Positions 36,358 to 45,045 are shown, counted from the stretch's first letter. The stretch is 64,000 nt of DNA from Clostridium_AT radicumherbarum (GCF_045310525.1 NZ_JBJHZY010000006.1:17594-81593); one strand, 5' to 3'. Notes: generated from the sequence alone by a model not told the origin. Made by a program: numbers and translations.

Positions 36358-36924
36358 ATGGTTGTTGAGCCAATCAAGGACAAAAAATTAATAGAAAGAT
36401 TCTTAACTCAATTAAGAGGAACTAACTATAGAAATTGGATTTTAGCCAAGTTCCAATTAAATACAGGACTACGTATAAGCGATGTTGTTCGTATAAATAC
36501 TTCAGATATTTTTACTGATACAATGAGGTTTAAAGATTACCTTGTTATTAAAGAGAAAAAAACAAATAAGGAGAAAAAAATCAGGCTAAATGATGAACTT
36601 AGGAAAGCAATAAAAGACTATGTAAGGGGTAACGACCTTAACATTGGCGATTATCTATTTCAGAGCAGAAAAGGTGAGAACAAATACATAAGTACAACCC
36701 AGGCATATAGAATATTAAAAGAGGCTGCCGATGCTGTGGGCTTAGAAAATTTTGCTAGTCATTCTTTGCGAAAAACTTGGGGTTACTGGACTTATAAGGC
36801 ATCAAGATACAACATTGGACTTATTATGGACATGTTTAATCATGCATCAGAAAAAGTCACTTTAAGATATATAGGTATCTCTCAGGAAGCAAAAGATGAA
36901 TTATATTCATTAGTGCAGTTTTAA
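36358..36924 (+). CDS. Small catalytic-domain-only tyrosine recombinase at the head of a gene array
   Basis: A 188-residue recombinase that begins almost directly with the catalytic domain: Arg39 in TGLRISDVVRIN, Lys near 68-74, His135 and Arg138 in SHSLRKTWGYW, His162 and the nucleophile Tyr171 in FNHASEKVTLRYIG. The N-terminal core-binding domain of XerC/D and IntI is absent. Similar short integrases occur in Firmicutes phages and islands. Here it has its own promoter and heads more than twenty small plus-strand genes separated by related junction sequences, so it is the obvious candidate for assembling them (inference). ATG 36358 follows GAGGAAGTGGGG. Confidence 0.85.
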   Translation: MVVEPIKDKKLIERFLTQLRGTNYRNWILAKFQLNTGLRISDVVRINTSDIFTDTMRFKDYLVIKEKKTNKEKKIRLNDELRKAIKDYVRGNDLNIGDYLFQSRKGENKYISTTQAYRILKEAADAVGLENFASHSLRKTWGYWTYKASRYNIGLIMDMFNHASEKVTLRYIGISQEAKDELYSLVQF

Positions 36925-37180
36925 AGATGGCGTAATATAAAGAATATAGAAAGATTAGTAGATATAATTGACAGAAATTAAGTTAGACATAGAAATGTAT
37001 GTAATATTATTTTTTAAAAAGTAGATAATATCTACTTTTTATTTTTTTGATGATAAAATTTTACATTAATATGTTATAATTAGAACATATTTGTTGTAAT
37101 TCAATATTATTACATATGGAATATTAATAATAAGATTTAGTAAATAAAATGAAAAATTAGATAATAGAAAGGCTAAAATA
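36925..37180. promoter_or_regulatory. Integrase-array junction: terminator and dyad on a -10 box (candidate attI-like site)
   Basis: A terminator at 37016-37047 (AAAAAGTAGATA/TATCTACTTTTT plus T run) ends the recombinase gene. Then AATATGTT (37068-37075) and AACATATT (37084-37091) form a perfect dyad around a TATAAT (37075-37080). Lying between recombinase and first cassette-like gene, this could be a promoter-operator or the primary recombination site. Confidence 0.4.
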
Positions 37181-37780
37181 ATGATATACTGTACAACTGG
37201 TAATTTAACTATTCGTAGTTTGGAACGTTTTGATAAAGCATTAATTATGAAATGGCTTTCTGATAATCAAGTTCTTAAATACTATGAGGGAAGAAATAAT
37301 CCTTACGATGAACAAATGGTAGAAGAGAAATTCTATAATAAAAATTTAGACAAAACTAAATGCATAATTGAGTATACTAAGATACCTATAGGATATATAC
37401 AGTTTTATTGTATTAGTGATGAACAATGTAAAGATTATGGATATGCAAATTTTAAAGGGAATATATTTGGAACTGACCAATTTATTGGTGAATCTAAATA
37501 TTGGGGGAAAGGTATAGGAAAAATAATAATGAAAGCAATGATAAATTTTCTGATATTAGAAAAAGATGCAAGGAAGATTATACTAGATCCTCAATCTTGG
37601 AATGAAAGAGCAATTAAATGTTATGAAAAGTGCGGATTTGTGAAAGTAAAATTACTTCCAAAACATGAATTACATGAAGGTGAATATAAAGACTGCTGGT
37701 TAATGGAATATGATATAAAGAATAAATTTTTTAGTTCTTTTAATAGTATTTTTGTTTTACGGTCAGGCGGATTTTTCTAA
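37181..37780 (+). CDS. AAC(6')-like aminoglycoside N-acetyltransferase (GNAT)
   Basis: GNAT fold with the acetyl-CoA loop YWGKGIGKIIMK near residue 109. It shares hallmarks of AAC(6') enzymes that acetylate aminoglycosides: FIGESKYWGKGIG, NERAIKCYEKCGF and LHEGEYKDCWLMEYD. The last 18 residues (after YDIKNKF) look like an unrelated tail, perhaps read into the junction. Aminoglycoside resistance genes are classic integron cargo. Whether this protein confers resistance cannot be told from sequence. It is the first gene after the small recombinase. Confidence 0.75.
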   Translation: MIYCTTGNLTIRSLERFDKALIMKWLSDNQVLKYYEGRNNPYDEQMVEEKFYNKNLDKTKCIIEYTKIPIGYIQFYCISDEQCKDYGYANFKGNIFGTDQFIGESKYWGKGIGKIIMKAMINFLILEKDARKIILDPQSWNERAIKCYEKCGFVKVKLLPKHELHEGEYKDCWLMEYDIKNKFFSSFNSIFVLRSGGFF

Positions 37781-37810
37781 TATATTAATTATGAAATAGG
37801 GATGAATTGG

Positions 37811-37900
37811 ATGTATAAGATTCCAGGGGATATAATCAAATTAATCAGGGAAAAAGAATATACTTTTGTTAGAGAAGTTGGACAAGGAGGTACAGGATAA
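37811..37900 (+). pseudogene. Truncated protein-kinase start (29 codons) cut at a junction motif
   Basis: MYKIPGDIIKLIREKEYTF then VREVGQGGTG and a stop. This looks like the first strands of a Ser/Thr kinase domain, ending within the Gly-rich ATP loop (GxGGxG). The stop TAA (37898-37900) abuts the dyad TGTTC-N10-GAACA (37901-37920). The rest of the kinase is missing. Confidence 0.55.
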
Positions 37901-37920
37901 TGTTCTTCTATTGTTGAACA
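37901..37920. repeat. Array junction motif (candidate recombination site)
   Basis: TGTTC and GAACA, a perfect 5-bp dyad around TTCTATTGTT. TTGTTGAACAA is also present at the 44101 junction. It cuts a kinase gene remnant. Confidence 0.45.
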
Positions 37921-37972
37921 ATTGTATTTTATTGCGACAGAGTTAAGTAAAGTAATAATATGGGGGAGTAAT

Positions 37973-38182
37973 ATGGAGAAAACTAAACTTATTAAATTTG
38001 CAATGATTTATCTATTAAGTCTGATTTTAGGCAATATAGCAATGTACATAGTAGATAGGATAGGTGTTAATCATGGATTAACGGGTATGTCTATATGGAA
38101 TTACATAATCGTAAATGCAGTAATTATATTTATTAGTTATTTAGCATATCGTCTTGCACCTAATAATGGGCATAGTAATTGA
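37973..38182 (+). CDS. Small membrane protein, 69 aa
   Basis: Two membrane segments (IKFAMIYLLSLILGNIAMYIV and IIVNAVIIFISYLAYRLA) joined by a short loop. ATG 37973 follows GGGGGAGT. Single-gene unit in the array. Function unknown. Confidence 0.55.
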   Translation: MEKTKLIKFAMIYLLSLILGNIAMYIVDRIGVNHGLTGMSIWNYIIVNAVIIFISYLAYRLAPNNGHSN

Positions 38183-38205
38183 TTTTACCACTATTTAAGA
38201 TTAAT

Positions 38206-38236
38206 ATTAATTCGCAGTTTTCTTATTTTGTGTCAC
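38206..38236. repeat. Array junction motif (candidate recombination site)
   Basis: ATTAATTCGCA, then TTTTCTTATTTTGTGTCAC. Nearly identical to the junction at 41978, although the genes on either side of the two are unrelated. Confidence 0.55.
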
Positions 38237-38308
38237 TAGAGTACAACAAAATAGCAAGCATAGTTTATAGTACAAGAATGATTAATTTTTAATGGGAGGT
38301 CTAAAATT

Positions 38309-38806
38309 GTGAAAGATAAATTTCTTTGTGTCATGGCTCAATATGATATGGAAACAGAACAAAAGTTAAAAGAAATTCAAAATTTATTAGCAGATAATGG
38401 GTTTATCGGGAAGCAAACACCTAACTTACCGAGTCATGTCACTCTTGGGAGTTTTGATATATCACAAGAAGCATTGATTAAAGAGAAAGTGAAAATGGTA
38501 TCAGAGCAGTTTCATAAATTTGACATTAGATTAAGCAATATTGGACTCTTTGGACTGGATGTTTTGTTTATAGCACCTTCGGCAAACCATGAATTATTAG
38601 ATTTACAACAATATTTCAATAATGATTTTGCTGATGGTTTAGAATGGACAGCCCATACAACTATGCTCATAGATGATCACGAGACAATTCAAAGGGCAAT
38701 ACCTTATGTAGCAAATAATTTTAAAAGTTTTAATGGGAGAATAGAATCCATTTGTTTATATGAGTTTTGGCCAACTCGATTTATTTTAGAAGAAAAGTTA
38801 CTATAA
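38309..38806 (+). CDS. 2H phosphoesterase (2'-5' RNA ligase-like)
   Basis: Two HxT-type motifs, HVTLGSF near residue 43 and HTTMLID near 118, are the paired catalytic His/Thr of the 2H phosphoesterase superfamily, which opens 2',3'-cyclic phosphates or 2'-5' bonds in RNA or nucleotides. The length of 165 residues fits. It uses a GTG start after GGGAGGTC. Some family members destroy signalling oligonucleotides or acyl-phosphates; the substrate is unknown here. Single-gene unit in the array. Confidence 0.75.
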   Translation: MKDKFLCVMAQYDMETEQKLKEIQNLLADNGFIGKQTPNLPSHVTLGSFDISQEALIKEKVKMVSEQFHKFDIRLSNIGLFGLDVLFIAPSANHELLDLQQYFNNDFADGLEWTAHTTMLIDDHETIQRAIPYVANNFKSFNGRIESICLYEFWPTRFILEEKLL

Positions 38807-38810
38807 GTAT

Positions 38811-38840
38811 ATTATGCATTTCTTATATTGTTAGGCAATG
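38811..38840. repeat. Array junction motif (candidate recombination site)
   Basis: ATTATGCATT then TCTTATATTGTTAGGCAATG. It shares TTTCTTATATTGTT with the junctions at 37901 and 44101. Confidence 0.45.
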
Positions 38841-38886
38841 TATTTCATGATGAACTTAAATATATTTATATAATTGGAGGAAGGGA

Positions 38887-39411
38887 ATGAGCAGACTAAA
38901 ATTAGTTTTACCAGCACCAGAGTATAAAGAGAAACTTATGGATTATAAAAGAGAATTTATTGAAAATGGAGATAGTATGGATGGTACTGCAGGTTTGAAA
39001 AATGCAGAAACTTTTGAAGAATGGTATGGTGCATTTTGTGATAATTTAGAAGAAGAAACTGTAAGAGAAGGATTAGTTCCTGCGACTACATATATGGCAA
39101 TTTCTATTAATGATGGCTATTTAATTGGGATGATTGATATTAGACATGTTCTAAATGATTATTTAGTAAATTTCGGTGGACATATAGGGTATAGTATTAG
39201 GAAATCACAAAGACGTAAAGGATATGCAACTGAAATGTTAGCATTAGCCTTAACAGAATGTGTGAAATTAAATATTAATAAAGTTCTAATTACTTTCGGT
39301 AAAGATAATGTTGCATCAGCAAAGACTATCATTAATAATGGTGGGATATTGGAAAATGAAATACCAGAAGAAAATAGAATTACACAAAGATATTGGATAA
39401 CTTTAGATTAA
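38887..39411 (+). CDS. GNAT family N-acetyltransferase
   Basis: GNAT motif A is visible as SIRKSQRRKGYATEMLALAL near residue 110 (RxxGYA type), followed by VLITFGKDNVASAKTIINNGG, the usual motif B strand and helix. The N-terminal region has MAISINDGYLIGMIDIRH. It belongs to the COG3981-like predicted acetyltransferases. The substrate is unknown. The RBS is GGAGGAAGGG. Single-gene unit. Confidence 0.8.
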   Translation: MSRLKLVLPAPEYKEKLMDYKREFIENGDSMDGTAGLKNAETFEEWYGAFCDNLEEETVREGLVPATTYMAISINDGYLIGMIDIRHVLNDYLVNFGGHIGYSIRKSQRRKGYATEMLALALTECVKLNINKVLITFGKDNVASAKTIINNGGILENEIPEENRITQRYWITLD

Positions 39412-39440
39412 AATTATTAGCATAATTTATAGATAGACAA

Positions 39441-39470
39441 ATTCGCATTCTTAATATCTTGCGACTCGTT
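39441..39470. repeat. Array junction motif with perfect dyad
   Basis: TCGCA (39443-39447) and TGCGA (39460-39464) are perfect inverted arms around TTCTTAATATCT. Confidence 0.5.
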
Positions 39471-39516
39471 GGTAAGAAAATGCGTAGGAATATAAAATGA
39501 ATTGAGGGATAAAGTT

Positions 39517-40083
39517 ATGGGAGATGAAATATTTAGTGTATTTCCAGAGATAACCACAGAAAGGTTAAATCTGAGAGAGATAAAACAAGAAGATGCAGAA
39601 AGTATATATAAAATTTTAAGCAATATTGAAGTTATAAAGTATGATACTTTTGAACTGTTTACAAATATAAAGCAAGCAGGGGATATGATTAATTGGTTCT
39701 GTGAGGTTTTCAAGCGAAAACAAGCCATATTTTGGGGAATTTCTTTGAAAAACAACCCTGAAATTATTGGCTTCTGCAAATGTGAAATTGAAATTCCAAA
39801 AGTGAGAGCAGATTTTGGATATGATTTAAGCCCAGAATATTGGAACATGGGTATTATGACTGAAGCATTAAGTGAAATAATGAAATTCACATTTAATACT
39901 TTTGATGTTAATAGAATTGAAGCCACAGTATCAACAGAAAATATAGCATCAATTAAAGTTCTTGAGAAGTTAGGTTTTATTAAGGAGGGTATTTTAAGAG
40001 AGCGTAGTTATTGGAGAGGTAGTTGTCATGATATGATAATGCTTTCTATACTGAAGAAAGAGTATTGCATTAGTGCAAAATAG
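39517..40083 (+). CDS. RimJ/RimL-type GNAT N-acetyltransferase
   Basis: It begins ITTERLNLREIKQEDAESIY, the usual start of RimL-like acetyltransferases. Motif A is LSPEYWNMGIMTEALSEIMK, followed by IEATVSTENIASIKVLEKLG, which positions the cofactor, and GILRERSYWRGSCHDMIML at the end. These enzymes acetylate protein N termini or small amines. ATG 39517 (RBS GAGGGATAAAG) was preferred to the in-frame ATG at 39502. Confidence 0.8.
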   Translation: MGDEIFSVFPEITTERLNLREIKQEDAESIYKILSNIEVIKYDTFELFTNIKQAGDMINWFCEVFKRKQAIFWGISLKNNPEIIGFCKCEIEIPKVRADFGYDLSPEYWNMGIMTEALSEIMKFTFNTFDVNRIEATVSTENIASIKVLEKLGFIKEGILRERSYWRGSCHDMIMLSILKKEYCISAK

Positions 40084-40184
40084 ATTGTTCTTTTAAAAGC
40101 ACTGCTTTCATATATTAAAAAAAATCTTAGATTTTTTAGTGTGTAATTTCCTTATAAGGTGAATTACTAATAGAGGTGAAAATA

Positions 40185-40673
40185 ATGCTTGTTCGGTTAG
40201 CCAAAATTGAAGATGAAGTTAAAATATCAAGTCTAATAGCACAATTTAGAGTAGAATTAAGACGACTTAAAGGAATTACATCAAAGCCTAAAATAGACCT
40301 AGTCAAGGAAGAATTTCGAGAGTATATTGAAGCGAAGTACCCTATTTTTGTTGCTGAAAATGATAATGAACTGTTAGGCTATTTAGTTTGTAGAATTGAA
40401 GGAAGTGTAGTTTGGGTAGAGTCTATATTTGTTTTAAATGCTGTAAGAAGAAGTGGTATAGCCTTAAGACTGTATAAAGAAGTAGAGAATATAGCAAGTT
40501 GATTAGGCGGCACTACTGTTTTTAACTGGGTTCACCCTAACAATGATAAGATGATTAAATTTCTATCTAAGATGGGCTACAATGTCTTAAACCTTATTGA
40601 AATAAGAAAGCCATGGGAAAATGAAATATTGACTCAAAAAATATGTGTTGGTAATCACGAATATAATTATTAA
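40185..40673 (+). pseudogene. GNAT acetyltransferase with an in-frame TGA
   Basis: The first part reads as a GNAT (MLVRLAKIEDEVKISSL, then SIFVLNAVRRSGIALRLYKE with motif A). A TGA at 40500-40502 interrupts it, but the same frame continues with LGGTTVFNWVHPNNDKMIKF then LSKMGYNVLNLIEIRKPWE up to the TAA at 40671-40673. That is the expected motif B and C-terminal end, so a single nonsense substitution has killed the gene. Confidence 0.7.
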
Positions 40674-40693
40674 CTTTTACTTCGGAATATTAA

Positions 40694-40805
40694 AATTAAG
40701 CGTCACAAGCATAAAAGTTTGTGGCGTTTTTAATTATGACAAATTAGGAATTTTTGCTACGAGCTTCAGACTTTATATGTTATAATTGGTATAATACGGA
40801 ATAGT
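40694..40805 (+). repeat. Terminator-promoter repeat, copy 1
   Basis: A ~105-bp block also present at 45046 and 49371. It starts with the hairpin CGTCACAAG/TTTGTGGCG and a T run (intrinsic terminator), and ends with TGTTATAATTGGTATAAT, which holds an extended -10 box and a second -10. It lies just upstream of the HIT gene at 40842. Confidence 0.75.
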
Positions 40806-40841
40806 AGGATGTTATGAATTGTCTATATGGGGGAATAAAAA

Positions 40842-41321
40842 ATGTATAATCATGCACCAAAAGATTATATTTGTCCATTTTGTTTAGTTGTAGGTGGTAT
40901 TGAAAACGAACATGTTCAGACTAAACAAGCAGACATTGTGTATAAGGATAATTATATAACAGCGTTTATTAGTGCGGGCCAGTATAAGAATAATAAGGGA
41001 AATTTAATTATTATTCCTAATAGTCATTTTGAGAACATTTATGATTTACCAGATGAAATTTCTGCAAGGATTCATAAATTAGAAAGGAAAATTGCTATTG
41101 CACTTAAAGAGGTTTACAAATGTGATGGAGTGTCTTCAAGACAACATAATGAACCTTGTGGCAACCAAGATGTTTGGCATTATCACTTACATGTGTTCCC
41201 AAGATATAAAGATGATAATTTGTATTTAACTGACAGAGAGTTATCTAAACCAGAAGAACGTATTGAGTATGCCAGTAAGTTGAAAAATTATTTTACAAAC
41301 ATTAATAATGATTGTCTGTAA
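40842..41321 (+). CDS. HIT-family hydrolase/transferase
   Basis: The histidine triad HYHLHVFPR near residue 123 is the active site of HIT proteins, which act on nucleoside phosphates or phosphoramidates. The N-terminal CPFCLVVGG is a typical Cys pair of this family, followed by AFISAGQYKNNKGNLIIIPN with the PxxH element. The length of 159 residues is normal. The RBS is GGGGGAATAA, with expression probably from the repeat-borne promoter upstream. Confidence 0.85.
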   Translation: MYNHAPKDYICPFCLVVGGIENEHVQTKQADIVYKDNYITAFISAGQYKNNKGNLIIIPNSHFENIYDLPDEISARIHKLERKIAIALKEVYKCDGVSSRQHNEPCGNQDVWHYHLHVFPRYKDDNLYLTDRELSKPEERIEYASKLKNYFTNINNDCL

Positions 41322-41450
41322 ATCTAAATGGACAACTACACATACACATTCTTGCTAAGATGTAACATAACAGTTAAATATAGCGAAGCAAAGATTAAAA
41401 GGGTTAGGTAAAATAATTAGTATCATTTTAAATAATAAGGAGGGATTAAC

Positions 41451-41954
41451 TTGTATATTAAACCATTATCTGAAAGCGAAAAAATAGTTTTGAAGCAAAG
41501 ATTCAATAGAATAAAAGAATTACAAGAAAAAGACATATGCTTCGGATGCTATAATTTTAAAACAGGAGATATATTTCCTGATGAAGGTTTAATTTTTTAT
41601 GAGGATGATAAAGTAAGATGTCAATTTGAAAAATTCCCAAGGACAACTGGTCAGACAGTAATAGTATCAAAGGAACATTATGAGGACATTTCTGAAATGC
41701 CTCTTGAATTAGGTACTTACATATTAAAAATAGCAAATGAAATCATAAAGTTACATAAAGAAATTATTGGTGCAGAAAAAGTATACATGTGTACTGTTTG
41801 CGATGGTAAAAGAAACCACCTTCATTTTTCGCTATTCCCACGGTTAAAAGGAGAGACAATTGGTTTTAAAAACTTTGTTAAAGAAGATGGGATTATTATG
41901 GATTATTATGAAACAGTTGAAATATATAAGCAAAAAATGAAAGAATTAATATAA
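41451..41954 (+). CDS. HIT-like protein
   Basis: It starts at TTG 41451 after AAGGAGGGAT. The triad-like segment RNHLHFSLFPR near residue 125 has only part of the HxHxH pattern (H-L-H-F-S), so the third His is replaced by Ser. The N-terminal CFGCYNFKTGD recalls the HIT Cys pair, and TVIVSKEHYEDISEMP has the usual spacing. It may be a diverged or inactive HIT protein. It is the second HIT gene in a row, from a separate unit, not a tandem copy. Confidence 0.65.
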   Translation: MYIKPLSESEKIVLKQRFNRIKELQEKDICFGCYNFKTGDIFPDEGLIFYEDDKVRCQFEKFPRTTGQTVIVSKEHYEDISEMPLELGTYILKIANEIIKLHKEIIGAEKVYMCTVCDGKRNHLHFSLFPRLKGETIGFKNFVKEDGIIMDYYETVEIYKQKMKELI

Positions 41955-41977
41955 CTCAAGAAAGAGCAATAACATTT

Positions 41978-42006
41978 AATTCGCAACTTTCTTATTTTGT
42001 GTCACG
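41978..42006. repeat. Array junction motif (candidate recombination site)
   Basis: AATTCGCAAC then TTTCTTATTTTGTGTCACG. It is the close twin of the junction at 38206. Confidence 0.55.
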
Positions 42007-42060
42007 ATCGTAAGTTATGATGAAGTACATAAATAGTATTCTAAAAGGAGAAAGGCAAGA

Positions 42061-42606
42061 TTGAGTATTAATATTAGAACTGAAAGGCTTATATTAAGAG
42101 AATTTACTGTAAATGATGTGGAGGAATTACATTCTATATGTAGTCAACCTTATATACTAAAATGGATGCCAGATTGGAAAAGAACAGTGGCAGAAAGAAT
42201 GGAGTGGATAAGTTGGGTTCAAAGCAATTATTTGAAAGCAACAAAAAATGTTGCAAGAATAATGATTGCAGTTACTCTTAAATCCAATAAGCAACTTATA
42301 GGCATGGTGGGTATTGGAAATAAGGAAGAACTAAATAACGAGATAGAAATAGCATACTTTATTTCAGAAGAATATAGTAATAATGGATACATAAGTGAGG
42401 CTTCAAAGGCAATGACTGAGTGGGCATTTACTAATTTAAAACTTGATTATCTAATTGCTATTGTTGAACCTGATAATATTTCATCACAAAGAGTAGTTGA
42501 AAAGTGTGGATTTAATAAACTTGATACCAAAATAATTTTAAACAGTGGAGACTCTAAAGAAAAGCCTTTTTATTATTATCGAATTTACAATAAAATAATA
42601 TTTTGA
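42061..42606 (+). CDS. RimJ/RimL-type GNAT N-acetyltransferase
   Basis: INIRTERLILREFTVNDVEE at the start and YFISEEYSNNGYISEASKAM near residue 100 (motif A) define a RimL-like GNAT, followed by IAIVEPDNISSQRVVEKCGF. The 181-residue length is typical. TTG start after AAAAGGAGAAAGG. It is only distantly related to the other GNATs in the array, so it was acquired separately. Confidence 0.8.
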   Translation: MSINIRTERLILREFTVNDVEELHSICSQPYILKWMPDWKRTVAERMEWISWVQSNYLKATKNVARIMIAVTLKSNKQLIGMVGIGNKEELNNEIEIAYFISEEYSNNGYISEASKAMTEWAFTNLKLDYLIAIVEPDNISSQRVVEKCGFNKLDTKIILNSGDSKEKPFYYYRIYNKIIF

Positions 42607-42704
42607 ATTGGAATTAATACCAATCTTCTTAAAAGATTCATCAATCATTATTTAGTGATTAATGAGAATGGTAAATAAATCCGAATTAATGTGGAGTGAT
42701 ATCA

Positions 42705-43487
42705 ATGATTAAAACAGGTATATCTTACTGGTTTGGATACCAGATAGAAAATAAGGAGAGATTTAAGTTAATAAAGGAATCTGGTTTCGATAATGTATTT
42801 CTATGGTGGGGTGATGAATTCATTAATTATGATGGCAATAAAAAACTCTTACCAGGAATGGCGAGGACTGTTGGATTGAATGTAGAGAATGTACATGCTC
42901 CATTCGATAATACCAATTGTATTTGGACGCAGACTATAAATGCTGAAGATATTGTTAAGAGATATTCACAATGTATTATAGATTGCTCTCAACAAAATAT
43001 TCCTACAGCAGTAATTCATCTTACCAACGGAGATACACCACCCCAACCAACGCTGCTTGGTTTAGATAGGATTAAATATCTTGTTGAACTAGCAGAACAA
43101 AAAGGCGTAAATATAGCACTTGAAAATTTAAGAAGGCCTGAATACCTTCAATTTGTATTCTTAAATATTCAATCTAGCAGACTTGGATTTTGCTATGATA
43201 GCGGACATGAAAACTGTTATTCTAAAGGAACAGATTTGTTAAGTACATATGGAGATAAACTTATGGCTTTACATTTACATGATAATGATGGGACTGATGA
43301 TCAACATAGAATACCAGGTGAGGGAACAATAAATTGGGACTCTATTGTACGAAAAATAAAGTCGACAAGTTATTCTGGTGCTATATCGCTAGAAGTTACT
43401 AATGAGTTTTCAAAGCAATATTATGGAATTTCAGCACATGAATTTTTGATGCTGGCAAACGAAAAAGTTACAAATATATTTCTATGA
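42705..43487 (+). CDS. Xylose-isomerase-like TIM-barrel protein (sugar phosphate isomerase/epimerase family)
   Basis: A 260-residue TIM barrel with metal-site elements in order: NVHAPFD, AVIHLTNG, IALENLRRP, CYDSGHENC, MALHLHDNDGTDDQHRIPGE and ISLEVTNEF. These match the AP-endonuclease-2/xylose isomerase-like superfamily, whose members isomerise or epimerise sugars or cleave nucleic acids; the sugar type is more likely here. ATG 42705 follows GGAGTGAT. Single-gene unit; the substrate is unknown. Confidence 0.8.
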   Translation: MIKTGISYWFGYQIENKERFKLIKESGFDNVFLWWGDEFINYDGNKKLLPGMARTVGLNVENVHAPFDNTNCIWTQTINAEDIVKRYSQCIIDCSQQNIPTAVIHLTNGDTPPQPTLLGLDRIKYLVELAEQKGVNIALENLRRPEYLQFVFLNIQSSRLGFCYDSGHENCYSKGTDLLSTYGDKLMALHLHDNDGTDDQHRIPGEGTINWDSIVRKIKSTSYSGAISLEVTNEFSKQYYGISAHEFLMLANEKVTNIFL

Positions 43488-43584
43488 AAAACAACTATAT
43501 TTTAGTATACATTTTTCTTTGTAAGAGTCGTTGTTGTAATTTATTGTTCAATATTTAAAAACAGTGTTTTGGGGGTACACTAAA

Positions 43585-44094
43585 GTGAAAATAGAATTAA
43601 AAGAAGCGAGTAAAATTAATAAATTAATTATAAGAAATATGATGGAATTATATAATTATGATTTATCGGAATATGAGGATAGTGATTTAAATGAACATGG
43701 TTTATACGATTATAGTTATTTAGACAATTATTGGACAGAAGAAGATAGATATCCATATATAATTAAAGTCGATGATAAATTGGCAGGATTTATCCTTGTT
43801 AATAAATATAGTGTTGTTAAATCATCTCAAACTGACTATGCGATTGCAGAATTTTTTATATTAAAGAAATATAGAAAAAGAGGAATAGGAAAGATAGTTG
43901 CTTTTGAGGTGTTTGATAAATTCCATGGAAACTGGGAAGTGAAGCAATTGCCACAAAATAAAAGTTCTCATATTTTTTGGCATAAAGTAATTAAACAATA
44001 TACATCTAATAACTTTGAGGAACTTACAAATGGTACTAAAACTTGGGATGGGCCTATTCAAAGTTTTAATAATAATGTAAATACTTCGAGTTGA
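43585..44094 (+). CDS. GNAT family N-acetyltransferase
   Basis: The motif A loop FILKKYRKRGIGKIVAFEVF (RxxGIG) and the strand GFILVNKYSVV identify a GNAT. The C-terminal part is WEVKQLPQNKSSHIFWHKVI then KTWDGPIQSF, as in COG5628-like acetyltransferases. The GTG start at 43585 follows TGGGGG at a good distance. The substrate is unknown. Confidence 0.75.
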   Translation: MKIELKEASKINKLIIRNMMELYNYDLSEYEDSDLNEHGLYDYSYLDNYWTEEDRYPYIIKVDDKLAGFILVNKYSVVKSSQTDYAIAEFFILKKYRKRGIGKIVAFEVFDKFHGNWEVKQLPQNKSSHIFWHKVIKQYTSNNFEELTNGTKTWDGPIQSFNNNVNTSS

Positions 44095-44100
44095 TTCATG

Positions 44101-44130
44101 TCGGAGTATTCTTATATTGTTGAACAAATG
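44101..44130. repeat. Array junction motif (candidate recombination site)
   Basis: TCGGAGTATT then CTTATATTGTTGAACAAATG. The left part also pairs with AATACTTCGA in the end of the preceding gene, giving a small terminator-like hairpin. TATTGTTGAACAA is shared with the junction at 37901. Confidence 0.45.
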
Positions 44131-44199
44131 TAAATTAAAACCTCTTAATTTAGTGAGAAGTTATTAGTAAAGTGAATAAAATTTTAAATGGTGATATTT

Positions 44200-44616
44200 A
44201 TGAAAAGAAATCCATATAAAATTATCTTAATTATTCTTTCTATAGGAATGGTTTTTTATATGACAAGTTGTAATATCGAGAAAAATAAGACCATTGACAT
44301 TACAGTGGATAATGATATGTGCAATGCATCTCTAAATATAAATACAGGCTATAATAATGAATTAGTAATTACATTAGTGAATGAGGAATCTGAACCGCCT
44401 TCAGAAGTCTTTGTTGAAATTTTAGTTAATGGAAAAAGCGTATATAATGACAAATTAAAAATAGAACAAGATAAATTTTCACATGCTGGTATATATAGAT
44501 GTTATTTCGATTCTATAAGGTATTTAGAAAGAAACTATGAGAATGTTTCTCTATTTGTGGGTTTCGATAATAAAAATATAACAATCCCATTAACTTCAAT
44601 AAAGATAATCAAATAA
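44200..44616 (+). CDS. Putative lipoprotein, 138 aa
   Basis: Signal peptide NPYKIILIILSIGMVFYM followed by the lipobox MTSC. The mature part is a small beta-rich domain (VFVEILVNGKSVYNDKLKIE and NVSLFVGFDNKNITIPLTSI), suggesting an extracytoplasmic Ig-like fold. Function unknown. Confidence 0.6.
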   Translation: MKRNPYKIILIILSIGMVFYMTSCNIEKNKTIDITVDNDMCNASLNINTGYNNELVITLVNEESEPPSEVFVEILVNGKSVYNDKLKIEQDKFSHAGIYRCYFDSIRYLERNYENVSLFVGFDNKNITIPLTSIKIIK

Positions 44617-44652
44617 TAATATTAAAAAAACAAGTAAGACACATTATTTTTG

Positions 44653-44668
44653 TATGACGGATCAGTAT
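44653..44668. repeat. Junction motif TATGACGGATCAGTAT
   Basis: One of four copies of TATGACGGNTNAGTAT in array gaps (others at 50147, 51015 and 51033). Confidence 0.55.
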
Positions 44669-44718
44669 CCCATTACGTATTTACTATAAAAAATATTTAG
44701 AATAAATGAGGTAGGTTT

Positions 44719-45012
44719 ATGAAATTTAATAGGAGTTTTTTCAATTGGTCTTTATGGATAACTTTGTTGTCTACTTATGTACTTCCTTATCAATCTACAG
44801 ATGGATTTGTTGCAAAATATGGGTATCCATTTCCTTTTTTTACAGTTCATAATACTAATAGAATAGGGCTTACATTATTAATGTCAAATACTATTGATGT
44901 GGTTTTACTTTCTGTAGATATATTTATAGTTTATTTAGTAATATATTTTATTTATGCAATTTTAATTAAGCGAAAGAGTGTCCATGACAAAAATGACATT
45001 AAAAACTTCTGA
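44719..45012 (+). CDS. Small membrane protein, 97 aa
   Basis: An N-terminal segment (FFNWSLWITLLSTYVLPY) and a strong C-terminal segment (VDIFIVYLVIYFIYAILI) suggest two membrane helices. The RBS is GAGGTAGG. Single-gene unit, function unknown. Confidence 0.5.
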   Translation: MKFNRSFFNWSLWITLLSTYVLPYQSTDGFVAKYGYPFPFFTVHNTNRIGLTLLMSNTIDVVLLSVDIFIVYLVIYFIYAILIKRKSVHDKNDIKNF

Positions 45013-45045
45013 TAGTATTTGATTTATATTAATACGCACTCTTCT

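Noticed and set aside
41451..41954. Tandem duplicate of the HIT gene at 40842
   Set aside because: The two proteins share only the general HIT layout and are separated by distinct junctions; they look independently acquired.
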